The position numbers and the translations under genes are program-made. This document shows positions 53,763 through 62,820 of a DNA stretch of 64,000 nucleotides, one piece after another. The stretch lies in the NCBI GenBank assembly GCA_052318935.1, contig JBQRKO010000002.1; one strand, given 5' to 3'. The notes under the pieces are model-generated. The model had not been told where the DNA came from and made no database searches. It worked only from the letters and a program-made list of their open reading frames with translations. This DNA is from Niallia sp052318935 (GTDB lineage Bacteria > Bacillota > Bacilli > Bacillales > Cytobacillaceae). The stretch's first letter is position 1; every line of letters begins with the position of its first letter.

Positions 53763-54326
53763 TTATTTTAAAAAGGATAGCACTTCTGCTCTTGCATCAG
53801 GATTAGCGGCATATTTTCCACGTACAGCAGTAGTAATTGTTTTTGTACCCGGTTTATTAACCCCTCTCATCGTCATGCACATATGCTCTGCTTCAATTAC
53901 AACCATCACCCCATGAGGTTCTAGCATTTCATTAATTGTATCCGCTACTGTTGTTGTAATCCTTTCTTGCAGCTGTGGTCTTTTTGCGACCGATTCAACT
54001 GCTCTTGCTAATTTACTTAGCCCGGTCACCTTTCCGTTTCTTGGAATATACGCTACGTGAGCTAATCCATAAAAGGGAACTAAATGATGTTCACACATGC
54101 TATAAAAGGGAATATCTTTTACTAGCACCAACTCTTCATGATCTTCTCCGAAAATTGTTTGAAAATACTCTTTTGGATCTTCTTGTAATCCAGAAAAGAT
54201 TTCACTGTACATTTTCGCAACCCGTGCAGGTGTATCTAGTAAACCCTCTCTATTAGGATCTTCTCCAATTGCTTCTAAAATTAATTTTACAGCATCTTCA
54301 ATTTGCGCCAAGTTTACTTTAGCCAT
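53763..54326 (-). CDS. folE: GTP cyclohydrolase I
   Basis: Makes dihydroneopterin triphosphate from GTP for folate (mtrA in B. subtilis). The 187-residue protein has REGLLDTPARVAKMY, the zinc ligands in SMCEHHLVPFYG and EHMCMTMRGVNK, and the conserved GLSKLARAVE. In B. subtilis it is followed by mtrB; that gene is missing here. Confidence 0.97.
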   Translation of the reverse strand: MAKVNLAQIEDAVKLILEAIGEDPNREGLLDTPARVAKMYSEIFSGLQEDPKEYFQTIFGEDHEELVLVKDIPFYSMCEHHLVPFYGLAHVAYIPRNGKVTGLSKLARAVESVAKRPQLQERITTTVADTINEMLEPHGVMVVIEAEHMCMTMRGVNKPGTKTITTAVRGKYAANPDARAEVLSFLK

Positions 54327-54727
54327 TCTTTTTCCTCCTAAAGCCTTTCATTCCGTTTTCCTCTACTCATATTAGCATAATCGACCACGTAAAACTATGA
54401 AAGGTTAACCCATAGAATAATTTTGTGTAGTCCTTTCACTTTTTATAAGGAATCTATCATTATTTCCAGTTAGCTTTCTTAAAAATACATATAATAAGGA
54501 GAGTAATCTAAAAGTGGAAGTTTGTCGACTGTTTATTTATGCTCAAGTGGTATTTTATTCGTAGGTTGTCTTTATATCCATCGGCACTAGTACATTTTTG
54601 TACATCAAAGCGAGTCAAAAAAGTAAAAGGCGCTTTAGCATTCTGTATTTTTGACCATTGAGAAAGTGGAGTATTTCCTCTTACCGCCATCTACCTTCAA
54701 ACATTTTATACTTCTTATCTCTCAAAC
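54327..54727. other. intergenic region between hbs and folE
   Basis: No convincing gene. A minus-strand frame at 54508-54690 (60 codons, MAVRGNTPLSQWSKIQNAKA...) has only a weak AAGG site 3 bases before its ATG and no recognised relatives; it could be a small gene or a remnant. Confidence 0.4.
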
Positions 54728-54755
54728 AGAAAAACCGCGAATAATCGCGGTTTTC
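54728..54755 (-). terminator. hbs terminator
   Basis: CCGCGA-TTAT-TCGCGG hairpin with AAAA/TTTTT flanks on both strands, ~30 bases past the hbs stop. Confidence 0.88.
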
Positions 54756-54784
54756 ATTTAAATACGTTGCAATAATGTATGTAA

Positions 54785-55057
54785 TTACTTCACTGCGTCT
54801 TTAAGTGCTTTACCTGGTTTAAAAGCAGGAACTTTGCTAGCTGCAATTTCAATTTCTTCACCTGTTTGAGGATTGCGTCCTTTACGTGCTGCACGCTCAC
54901 GTACCTCAAAGTTACCGAAACCGATAAGTTGTACCTTATCCCCATCTTTTAATGCATTTAAGATTGTATCGAAAACAGCATCAACTGCTTTAGTAGCATC
55001 TTTTTTTGATAATTCACTTGCTTCAGCAACTGCATTAATTAATTCTGTTTTGTTCAT
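54785..55057 (-). CDS. hbs: DNA-binding protein HU (HBsu)
   Basis: Nucleoid-compacting histone-like protein. The 90-residue protein starts MNKTELINAVAEASELSKKD and has the HU signature GFGNFEVRERAARKGRNPQT and the beta-arm tip with NPQTGEEI. Start ATG 55057 follows AGGAGGTG at 6 bases. Single gene with its own promoter and terminator. Confidence 0.98.
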   Translation of the reverse strand: MNKTELINAVAEASELSKKDATKAVDAVFDTILNALKDGDKVQLIGFGNFEVRERAARKGRNPQTGEEIEIAASKVPAFKPGKALKDAVK

Positions 55058-55175
55058 GCCTTTCACCTCCTCCCAAAAGTTTCAAATAAATCTTCACATT
55101 CATTTCCTATCATTATTTGTAAACAATTTTTCGGAATTATATACGTCATCCCGAACTTTTTCTTAAACATGGACT

Positions 55176-55204
55176 ATAATAGTGCATGTATGAGAATAAA
55201 TCAA
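55176..55204 (-). promoter_or_regulatory. hbs promoter (sigma-A type)
   Basis: Minus-strand TTGATT (-35, 55204 to 55199), 17-bp spacer, TATTAT (-10, 55181 to 55176), giving a leader of roughly 110 bases. Confidence 0.6.
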
Positions 55205-55341
55205 GTAAAAAGCTAATACTCTACCTTTAAAAAAAGCGTTAAGTTGCTTATGTGACGCTAATTCCTTTAAAAGATTATCATAATCATTAAATCTTATCAA
55301 GAAATTTTATCTTAAATGGCGAGAAAACCCCCGTTAACCAC

Positions 55342-55367
55342 AAAAAAGAACCCTTAATAGAGTTCTC
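55342..55367 (-). terminator. spoIVA terminator
   Basis: Minus-strand AGAACTC-TATTA-(A)GGGTTCT followed by TTTTTTG immediately after the stop codon. Confidence 0.75.
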
Positions 55368-56846
55368 CTAAAGTATAATAGCAATTAATCCTCCCGATCC
55401 TTCGTTAATTATTCTTTCAAGCGTTTCTTTTAACTTATATCTCGCATTTTCTGGCATTAAAGAAAGCTTTGCTTGTATACCTTCCCGTACGATGGAACTC
55501 AAGCTTCTTCCAAATATATCAGAATTCCAAATGGATAATGGATCATCTTCAAAGTCTTGCATTAAGTATCTAACAAGCTCTTCACTTTGTTTCTCTGAGC
55601 CTATAATTGGAGCAAATTCTGATTCTACATCCACTTTTATCATATGAATGGATGGAGCTACAGCTTTCAGTCTTACACCAAAACGGGATCCTTGTCGAAT
55701 AATTTCCGGCTCATCTAAGCTCATATCAACTAAAGAAGGCGCTGCAATTCCGTAGCCTGTTTGCTTTACCATTTTTAATGCATCTGAAATTTGATCATAT
55801 TCTGTTTTCGCATGAGCAAAATCTTGCATCAGTTCTAATAAATGATCTTTCCCTCTTATTTCTACACCAACAATCTCCTTTAAGATTTCATCATATAGTT
55901 CATCAGGTGCAAAAAGATCAATTTCTGCCACCCCTTGCCCCATTTCAATACCAGCTAATCCAGCTTTGTCAATAAACTCATAATCACTAAATTGCTGAAC
56001 CACTCGATCTACATCTCTTAATCTTTTAATATCTTTTACTGTTTCTTTCACCGCATCTTGATAGTTATCGCGCAGCCAGTGATTTTCTCGCAGCACCATT
56101 ACCCAACTTGGTAAATTTACATTTACTTCTAATACCGGGAATTCAAAAAGAGCCTCTCTCATTACATTTAAGACATCAGACTCTCTCATACTTTCCACAC
56201 TCATCGCAATCACCGGGATATCATATTTTTCCGTCAGTTCCGCTCTCAGCGCTTCTGTATTTGGATGAAATGGTTGCGCACTATTAATGATCATAATAAA
56301 CGGCTTACCAACCTCTTTTAATTCCTCTATTACACGACTTTCTGCTTCTAAATAATTACTTCTTGGAATATCTCCAATCGTACCGTCTGTTGTAATGACA
56401 ACGCCAATTGTACTATGTTCTTGAATAACCTTTCTTGTACCAATTTCAGCTGCTTCATGGAATGGAATAGGCTCTTCATACCATGGTGTATTAATCATTC
56501 TCGGACCATTTTCATCCTCATAACCCTGTGCTCCAGGAACAGTATATCCAACACAATCGACAAGTCTTATGTTAACGTCTAATCCTTCATCAACGGTTAC
56601 GGAGGCAGCTTGGTTTGGAACGAACTTCGGTTCTGTTGTCATGATTGTTTTTCCTGCAGCACTTTGTGGCAGCTCATCTTTGGTACGTGTACGGTCTCCT
56701 TCATTTTCCATATTAGGGATTACGACAAGTTCCATAAATTTTTTTATAAAAGTTGATTTTCCAGTTCGAACAGCACCTACTACTCCTAAATAAATATCGC
56801 CGCCCGTTCTTTCGGCAATATCTTTAAAAATATTGACCTTTTCCAA
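55368..56846 (-). CDS. spoIVA: spore coat morphogenetic ATPase SpoIVA
   Basis: Polymerises on the outer forespore membrane by ATP hydrolysis and forms the base for coat assembly. The 492-residue protein has Walker A GVVGAVRTGKSTFIKKF, a Walker-B-like VDCVGYTVPGAQGYED and the invariant C-terminus RIINEGSGGLIAIIL. Start is TTG 56846 (MEKVNIFKDIAERTGG) with GGAGGGG 6 bases ahead. Definitive marker of an endospore former. Confidence 0.98.
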   Translation of the reverse strand: MEKVNIFKDIAERTGGDIYLGVVGAVRTGKSTFIKKFMELVVIPNMENEGDRTRTKDELPQSAAGKTIMTTEPKFVPNQAASVTVDEGLDVNIRLVDCVGYTVPGAQGYEDENGPRMINTPWYEEPIPFHEAAEIGTRKVIQEHSTIGVVITTDGTIGDIPRSNYLEAESRVIEELKEVGKPFIMIINSAQPFHPNTEALRAELTEKYDIPVIAMSVESMRESDVLNVMREALFEFPVLEVNVNLPSWVMVLRENHWLRDNYQDAVKETVKDIKRLRDVDRVVQQFSDYEFIDKAGLAGIEMGQGVAEIDLFAPDELYDEILKEIVGVEIRGKDHLLELMQDFAHAKTEYDQISDALKMVKQTGYGIAAPSLVDMSLDEPEIIRQGSRFGVRLKAVAPSIHMIKVDVESEFAPIIGSEKQSEELVRYLMQDFEDDPLSIWNSDIFGRSLSSIVREGIQAKLSLMPENARYKLKETLERIINEGSGGLIAIIL

Positions 56847-56870
56847 GTGATCCCCTCCTGAACTTTCCCT

Positions 56871-56900
56871 AGCATATGGGATGGTAAAATACTATATGAC
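56871..56900 (-). promoter_or_regulatory. candidate sigma-E promoter of spoIVA
   Basis: Minus-strand GTCATATAG (-35 region) and CATATGCT (-10 region) with 13 bases between, resembling the mother-cell sigma-E consensus (ATATT / CATACA-T). About 25 bases upstream of the TTG start. spoIVA is sigma-E controlled in B. subtilis. Confidence 0.5.
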
Positions 56901-57078
56901 AATATATATTTATGACGTTGTCCTATCTCTTTATGACTGATTTTATAAAATTCCCTCCTCCTACATATATTTTCATTCCGTATTCCGTTAACGAAAGATC
57001 GTCATACTTATCATGTAAAGTTTTCGTTTATCATTCAAACCGGCAATGATCCGTTTTTTTACATGTCATTATTTTTGT

Positions 57079-57290
57079 GGCTGTTTTCGTATAGATTGTT
57101 GCTTTTAAAATCGCAGCCTGAATACACTTCGCTTTCCGCGGGCGAGCGTCGAGCCTCCTCGTCGCATACGCTCCTGCGGGGTCTCGTCTTTCTCGCATTC
57201 CCGCAGGAGTCTACGTGTATGCAGGCTGCTGAGTACTTCTTTCCCCATTTTTTCACATAAAAAAACAACAAACTTTGAGAAAACAGCCTT
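57079..57290 (+). repeat. family A element, copy 4
   Basis: Starts GGCTGTTTTCGTATAGATTG, ends CTTTGAGAAAACAGCC; core nearly identical to copy 3. It lies in the 795-bp spoIVA-gpsA gap where yphF and yphE lie in B. subtilis. Confidence 0.85.
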
Positions 57291-57374
57291 ATTTATACTC
57301 AAGTTCATCAATTAGCCTTTAAGAGGTTTTTCAATATCTATCTAACTTGAGACTTATAAATTCTGGTAAAAATT

Positions 57375-57485
57375 AAAAAAACCTTCTCTTCAATATATTC
57401 TTGAAAAGAAAGGTTATGACATTTTCCTATAAAATCTAGAATAAAAAAATACCAAAATAAAGTAGGGGAAACTTTATTTTGGCAA
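57375..57485. other. two hairpins in the spoIVA-gpsA gap
   Basis: ACCTTCTCTTCAA / TTGAAAAGAAAGGT (57380-57416) and AAAATAAAGT-AGGGGAA-ACTTTATTTT (57454-57480, perfect 10-bp arms). Either could terminate gpsA read-through. No gene is visible between 57291 and 57641. Confidence 0.5.
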
Positions 57486-57641
57486 TCATTGACTATTGTA
57501 CCCTAACCCTGTTCAATCCACCAGGTTGCTTCGTTGCATTGTATGCTGAGCCTTTTAAATCGCTTCATTAAAATGCCTATTTTCTTTGAAAAAATACAGT
57601 TTTTTTTTACGTTCATTCTATGTACTGGGAGGCAAGGATGT

Positions 57642-58664
57642 TTAAAAATCTTCCATCTCATGCGTTTTGCCTCTTTCCATTAAACTGTCAACTGCATCCT
57701 TTGCATTTCCGCCATTAAAGAGCACATTATACAAGGCAGTAGTGATCGGCATTTCAACTTGATATTTCTGTGAAAGCTGGTAGGCAGCTTTTGTTGTCCG
57801 GATTCCTTCGACAACCATTCCCATATTCTCTAATACTTCCTCAAGGGCACAGCCTTTTCCTAAAAGGTTTCCTGCCCTCCAGTTTCTTGAATGAACACTT
57901 GTACAAGTTACGATTAAATCACCAATTCCTGTTAATCCAGCAAATGTTAATGGGTTAGCACCCATTTTCGTTCCAAGCCTCGCCATTTCAGCTAACCCTC
58001 TTGTAATCAAAGCAGCTTTTGCATTGTCGCCATATCCTAAACCATCTGTAATACCTGCGCAAACAGCGATAATATTTTTTAATGCTCCGCCTATTTCTAC
58101 GCCAATAATGTCAGGATTCGTATATACTCTAAAATTTGAATTAATAAATAAGTCTTGGACTTTTTCTGCTTCTTCCATGTTTTTAGACGAAACAGTAACA
58201 GTAGTTGGATGACGTAAACTAACTTCCTCTGCGTGACTTGGACCAGAAAGTACGACAATGCTTTTTATCAAGTCAGCAGGAATTTCTTCTTCCATAATTT
58301 CAGAAATTCGCAGCAATGTCTCAGGCTCAATCCCTTTGCTGACATGAATAAATGTTAGTGGTTTCTTAATAAAGCTTAGCATTTGTCCGATTACTTCACG
58401 TATTGCTTTTGTAGGTACAGATAATACAATATAGGAAACATCTTTTAACGCTGCTTCTATAGAAGTAAAGCCATGTACTTCTAGTGGAAGAATAATACCT
58501 GGCAAATACTTTTTATTTTCATGATGTTGATTTATTCCATCTATTGTTTGCTGATTTTTCCCCCATATTTGGACCGTATGTCCATTATCGGCAAGTACTA
58601 ATGATAATGCGGTTCCCCAACTACCTGCACCTATCATTGCAATTTTATTTTTCCCGTCAGCCAT
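57642..58664 (-). CDS. gpsA: glycerol-3-phosphate dehydrogenase [NAD(P)+]
   Basis: Makes sn-glycerol 3-phosphate for phospholipids. The 340-residue protein has GAGSWGTALSLVLADNGH, the catalytic-Lys region GGALKNIIAVCAGITDGLGY and NAKAALITRGLAEM. Start ATG 58664 (MADGKNKIAM) follows AGAGGTG at 6 bases. Lies 15 bp after der, likely one operon. Confidence 0.97.
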   Translation of the reverse strand: MADGKNKIAMIGAGSWGTALSLVLADNGHTVQIWGKNQQTIDGINQHHENKKYLPGIILPLEVHGFTSIEAALKDVSYIVLSVPTKAIREVIGQMLSFIKKPLTFIHVSKGIEPETLLRISEIMEEEIPADLIKSIVVLSGPSHAEEVSLRHPTTVTVSSKNMEEAEKVQDLFINSNFRVYTNPDIIGVEIGGALKNIIAVCAGITDGLGYGDNAKAALITRGLAEMARLGTKMGANPLTFAGLTGIGDLIVTCTSVHSRNWRAGNLLGKGCALEEVLENMGMVVEGIRTTKAAYQLSQKYQVEMPITTALYNVLFNGGNAKDAVDSLMERGKTHEMEDF

Positions 58665-58679
58665 TTTTAACACCTCTTT

Positions 58680-59990
58680 TTATTTTCGTTCTCTAGCAAA
58701 GATTTTAATTGGTGTCCCTTCAAAACCAAAAGCATCCCTTATTCGATTTTCTAAGAAACGTTCATAAGAGAAATGAAGCAGTTCTGGGTCATTTACAAAA
58801 ACAACAAATGTTGGAGGGCCAACAGCTACTTGTGTTGCATAATAAATTTTTAATCGCTTTCCTTTGTCTGTTGGAGTTGGATTCATTGCAACCGCATCCA
58901 TAATGACATCATTTAATACACTTGTTTCGACGCGGCGTGAATGATTTTCACTAGCCAAATTTATCATTGGAATAAGTGTATGAATACGTTTTTTCGTTTT
59001 TGCAGATAAAAATACAATTGGAGCATAATCTAAAAATAAGAAATGTTCGCGAATATTTTGTTCAAATGCTTTCATTGTTTTTTCATCTTTTTCGACTGCA
59101 TCCCATTTATTGACAACAATAATAACCGCTCTACCTGCTTCATGAGCATAGCCAGCAATCTTTTTATCTTGCTCAATAATTCCTTCTTCACCATCGATTA
59201 CAACTAATACAACATCCGATCTTTCAATGGCTCTTAATGCACGAAGCACACTGTATTTTTCAGTACTTTCGTACACCTTGCCTTTTTTTCTCATTCCTGC
59301 AGTGTCAATAATGACATAAGGATCTCCGTTCACTGTTACTTGAGAGTCAATTGCATCCCTTGTCGTTCCCGCAATATTACTTACTATCACTCGCTCTTCA
59401 CCAAGAATAGCATTTACTAATGAAGATTTCCCAACATTTGGTCTTCCAATTAAAGAAAACTTGATGACGTCATCACCATATTCCTTTGTTTCTCTTTTCG
59501 GAAAATTCTTTGCTGCTTCATCTAATAAATCACCTAATCCTAAGCCATGAGAACCTGAAATAGGTACTGGTTCACCAAAACCTAACGAATAGAAATCATA
59601 AATCTGCTCTCTCATTTCAGGATTATCAATCTTATTAACAGCAAGTACAACAGGTTTTTTCGCACGATATAAAATCTTTGCTACTTCTTCATCTGCAGAG
59701 GTTACCCCTTCTCGACCATTTGTGATAAAGATAATTACATCCGCTTCCTCAATAGCAATTTCTGCCTGCAGTCTGATTTGATCTAAAAATGGCTCATCGC
59801 CTATATCAATTCCACCTGTATCAATTAAATTAAAGTCATGATTTAACCATTCTGCCGAGCTATATATACGATCCCTTGTTACTCCCGGAATATCTTCTAC
59901 TATCGAAATACGTTCTCCAACAATTCTATTAAAAATAGTGGATTTGCCTACATTCGGCCTTCCAACTATTGCAATTACCGGTTTTGCCAT
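58680..59990 (-). CDS. der: ribosome-assembly GTPase Der (EngA)
   Basis: Double GTPase needed for 50S subunit maturation. The 436-residue protein has two G domains: G1 GRPNVGKSTIFNRI with DTGGID and NKID, and G1' GRPNVGKSSLVNAI with DTAGMR and NKWD, then a C-terminal KH-like domain ending in GTPIKIFARERK. Start ATG 59990 (MAKPVIAIVGRPNVGKS) is chosen because AAAGGG abuts the TTG at 59999. Confidence 0.98.
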   Translation of the reverse strand: MAKPVIAIVGRPNVGKSTIFNRIVGERISIVEDIPGVTRDRIYSSAEWLNHDFNLIDTGGIDIGDEPFLDQIRLQAEIAIEEADVIIFITNGREGVTSADEEVAKILYRAKKPVVLAVNKIDNPEMREQIYDFYSLGFGEPVPISGSHGLGLGDLLDEAAKNFPKRETKEYGDDVIKFSLIGRPNVGKSSLVNAILGEERVIVSNIAGTTRDAIDSQVTVNGDPYVIIDTAGMRKKGKVYESTEKYSVLRALRAIERSDVVLVVIDGEEGIIEQDKKIAGYAHEAGRAVIIVVNKWDAVEKDEKTMKAFEQNIREHFLFLDYAPIVFLSAKTKKRIHTLIPMINLASENHSRRVETSVLNDVIMDAVAMNPTPTDKGKRLKIYYATQVAVGPPTFVVFVNDPELLHFSYERFLENRIRDAFGFEGTPIKIFARERK

Positions 59991-60074
59991 CCTTTTCAAC
60001 CCTTTCTTTTATGCTAAAATTCCTATAATACCTATTGTCAAAAGTAGAAATTAGCTCCATCCATATATCCGATT

Positions 60075-60225
60075 AGTTCAAACCAACAATAGGGGATGGA
60101 AGAATACCCCTGTTGGATGTTTCACTTTATCAAACGCTTAAAGGTGTCCCCCAATGGGCATCCTCCAACTTTCTGATTAGAAAGTTGGATTAGATCCCGT
60201 ATACTAGGACACCCTCTAACTTATT
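60075..60225. other. structured intergenic element between yphA and der
   Basis: A perfect hairpin TCCAACTTTCT-GATT-AGAAAGTTGGA (60166-60191) is nested inside GGTGTCC (60150-60156) and GGACACC (60209-60215), so two co-axial stems flank ~15-base loops. Stem sequences (GGGCATCCTCC, GGACACCCTCT) recall the hairpins at 7342 and 17501. It could be a repeat relic or a structured leader/terminator. Confidence 0.5.
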
Positions 60226-60291
60226 TATTTTAACAAAGTGCTATATGACTAGCAAGAATAAACAGAATAAAAGAACAGACTTTTAATGTAT

Positions 60292-60900
60292 TCATGATAG
60301 TTTTTGCTTTTCTTTTTCCATCATATAAATATGCTGTTCCCATTTTGCAAGATACTCTTTCACGATGTACAACGTGATAATGGAAGTAATGCTAATTAGT
60401 AAACAATCAAAAAAATGCAACGTTCCAATTGAATAAAAAACATGATACGGCTTCAAAAGCAATGCAAACAATATGTCGCCATTTATACTTCCAAAAAGGA
60501 TTAACATTATTTGTTTAACAGGATTGCTATATAAAACCCTTGCTAGGATCATTAAAAAAATAGCTAACATCCAGTTTTGATTAAAAAGCATCCATACAGG
60601 GTCAAGAATTGCCAATAATTGAAACGTACAATAGGCAAGCATGGTTAAAAAAACACAAATAAAAAAGGAAAATATAGCTGTTTTTCTTAAACTTGCAGCA
60701 TATATAAATAGAACTCCTAAAATTATCAATAATAACCAGGAGATAGTAAAACCCCCAACATTTAATTGATAGGGAGATATAATGATAGCTAGCAATAAAC
60801 AAACAGAATAAGCAAAACGATATTTATTCTCTTTTTTCATAAAAAATGTAGTAATAATCCAAAGCACCCAAGTACACCAATAAAATGATGCCCCATCCAT
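60292..60900 (-). CDS. yphA: YphA-like spore-associated membrane protein
   Basis: A 202-residue protein with about six membrane segments (for example FAYSVCLLLAIIISPYQL, FTISWLLLIILGVLFIYAAS, HFFDCLLISITSIITLYIV) and a charged tail. The GSINGDILFALL stretch and location between der and ypfD agree with YphA. Biochemical function unknown; assignment rests on topology and place. Confidence 0.65.
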   Translation of the reverse strand: MDGASFYWCTWVLWIITTFFMKKENKYRFAYSVCLLLAIIISPYQLNVGGFTISWLLLIILGVLFIYAASLRKTAIFSFFICVFLTMLAYCTFQLLAILDPVWMLFNQNWMLAIFLMILARVLYSNPVKQIMLILFGSINGDILFALLLKPYHVFYSIGTLHFFDCLLISITSIITLYIVKEYLAKWEQHIYMMEKEKQKLS

Positions 60901-61018
60901 TTTCTCACACTCCTCCTCTTCATTATGGCTCTTTCTATAAACTTTAAACGAAAATGAATAATCTTCTGTAAATTTATCATCCTAAAAGAGGACAGACTAA
61001 TAGTAGGAGGTGTTAGGA

Positions 61019-61156
61019 ATGGGAAGAGACAGACAAGAAAAGAAGTTGAAAAATAGTAAGCGAGTGGAATCAGATCGCGATCAAGCATTGCATTATCCAG
61101 GTGCAACTAAAATGCAAAGCCCAGAAGAAGCCAGGGATTTAAACGATAATAAATAA
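61019..61156 (+). CDS. ypzI: YpzI family small protein
   Basis: A 45-residue hydrophilic protein (MGRDRQEKKLKNSKRVESDR, then DQALHYPGATKMQSPEEARD), the conserved YpzI sequence. GGAGGTG lies upstream of the ATG. Role unknown. It converges on ypfD with a shared terminator. Confidence 0.88.
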   Translation: MGRDRQEKKLKNSKRVESDRDQALHYPGATKMQSPEEARDLNDNK

Positions 61157-61207
61157 ACTTGTTTATAGCAAATTGAAACTTTGATAAACCGGGTGTGATC
61201 TTCCCCT

Positions 61208-61256
61208 TAAAAAAGAGAGAGCAAGCAATTCGTTCATTGCCGCTCTCTCTTTTTAC
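61208..61256. terminator. bidirectional terminator between ypzI and ypfD
   Basis: AAAAAAGAGAGAGC and GCTCTCTCTTTTT form a 13-bp stem with A and T tracts on both sides between convergent genes. Confidence 0.9.
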
Positions 61257-61261
61257 ATAGA

Positions 61262-62401
61262 TTATTTCTTTAGTTTTTTAAGCTGCTCCCCAATCATATC
61301 TCCTAATTGGAAACCTTTTGACTCTTCAGGCAACTCATAAACCTCTTCATCATCTTGTTCTTTTTCTGTCAATTCTTTAATGCTTAATGAAAGACGCTGT
61401 TCTTGTTCGTTAACATCTAACACTTTCACTTGAACTTCCTGACCCTCTTTTAATACTTCATGGGGTGTACCAATATGTTTATGGGCAATTTGTGAGATAT
61501 GCACAAGTCCTTCCACACCAGGGAATACTTCAATAAATGCACCATAAGATACTATTCGTTTAACTGTTCCATCAAGGATGCTTCCCACTGCTGCTTTTTG
61601 GGCAATTTGTGCCCATGGTCCTGGCAATGTATCCTTTATCGATAACGAAATGCGATCATTATTTCGATCAACACTTAATACTTTTACATTTACTTCTTGC
61701 CCTTCTGATACAACATCAGAAGGATTGGATATATGTTCATATGATAATTGAGAGATATGAACTAATCCATCAATTCCACCTAAATCGACAAATGCACCAA
61801 AATCGGTAATTCTTTGAACTACACCTGAAATCGTTTGACCGACTTCTAATGAATCAAGTAAATTTTGTTTTTGTTTGCTTTTCTCTTCTTCAATTACAGC
61901 GCGATGGGAAAGAATTAAACGATTTTTATCTTTTTCTAATTCTACAATTTTAAAAGAGATCGTTTGTCCTTTATAGTCAGAAAAATCTTCTACATAATGT
62001 GCCTCTACTAAGGAAGCAGGAACAAATCCTCGTACACCAAGATCTACTACTAACCCGCCCTTTACTACATCTTTTACTTCTGCTTCAAATATTTCACCAG
62101 ATTGAAACTTTTCTTCTAAACTATCCCAAGCTTTTTCCGCATCTACTTTTCTCTTAGATAAAACAAGTGCTTCTTCTTCTACTTTGATAACTTGAAGTTC
62201 AAGTTCATCCCCTTCAGAAACAACATCACTCGCTTTTTCAATATGCAGACTAGATAGCTCACTGATCGGGATTAGTCCATCCAATTTACTATTTTGAATT
62301 GCAACAATTACTTGTTTTTCTTCCACTTTTGTAACTTGTCCAATTACGTTTTGTCCTACCTCAAAATTATTTACAACAATATCATTTAATTCTTCAGACA
62401 T
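61262..62401 (-). CDS. ypfD: YpfD, S1-domain RNA-binding protein (S1-like)
   Basis: A 379-residue protein of four S1 domains at about residues 14-85, 100-170, 187-257 and 274-344, each ending in a LSxR/LSIK-type strand (VLSKRKV, ILSHRAV, SLSIKDT, SLSIKEL). Homologous to, but shorter than, ribosomal protein S1 of E. coli, which has six domains; Bacillus does not need it for translation. The domain VQRITDFGAFVDLGGIDGLV is the most canonical. Position beside cmk is conserved. Confidence 0.93.
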   Translation of the reverse strand: MSEELNDIVVNNFEVGQNVIGQVTKVEEKQVIVAIQNSKLDGLIPISELSSLHIEKASDVVSEGDELELQVIKVEEEALVLSKRKVDAEKAWDSLEEKFQSGEIFEAEVKDVVKGGLVVDLGVRGFVPASLVEAHYVEDFSDYKGQTISFKIVELEKDKNRLILSHRAVIEEEKSKQKQNLLDSLEVGQTISGVVQRITDFGAFVDLGGIDGLVHISQLSYEHISNPSDVVSEGQEVNVKVLSVDRNNDRISLSIKDTLPGPWAQIAQKAAVGSILDGTVKRIVSYGAFIEVFPGVEGLVHISQIAHKHIGTPHEVLKEGQEVQVKVLDVNEQEQRLSLSIKELTEKEQDDEEVYELPEESKGFQLGDMIGEQLKKLKK

Positions 62402-62820
62402 ATGTACTCCTCCTTATGCTTCACTAAACTAAAAGTTTAAAACAATCTAGTCAGGTTTCAAACCTAAAATGGTTTATCGACAAATATTTGTTTTCTTAGC
62501 CGCTCTCCTTCTTCAGATGCCATTTACTCAATAACAAACTTGCTCATTACAAGGTTTCGGCAGGATGATGGGACAAGCATTTTCGATCATCCTTTCTATT
62601 TGCAGCTTTATACTTTGTCAATAATCTGACTAATATGTTCAAAACATAATTGTTTAGAATTTCAAATTATTTGAATACTGCAAAATATATTTCTTTTATT
62701 TAACTTCTTATAAATAGCTGCTTTTGTCAAGTAAGAAAACTTCATTAGGAATAGATGCCGAAAAAGAATTCACAAAATGTTGAAATATCATTTTCGTTGC
62801 TATTCCTATGTTGTTTTACA
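62402..62820. other. 419-bp gap between cmk and ypfD
   Basis: I see no gene, strong hairpin or repeat here. It must contain the ypfD promoter region or cmk 3' sequences, but no clear promoter is recognised. Confidence 0.4.

Noticed and set aside
54508..54690. Minus-strand 60-codon frame between folE and hbs
   Set aside because: Weak AAGG spacing and no recognised relatives; kept only as a note in the gap entry.
57059..57311. Overlapping frames of 65-70 codons in several phases
   Set aside because: All lie in a family A repeat; the same frame recurs at 53360-53557 and 23185-23370, showing repeat content rather than a gene.
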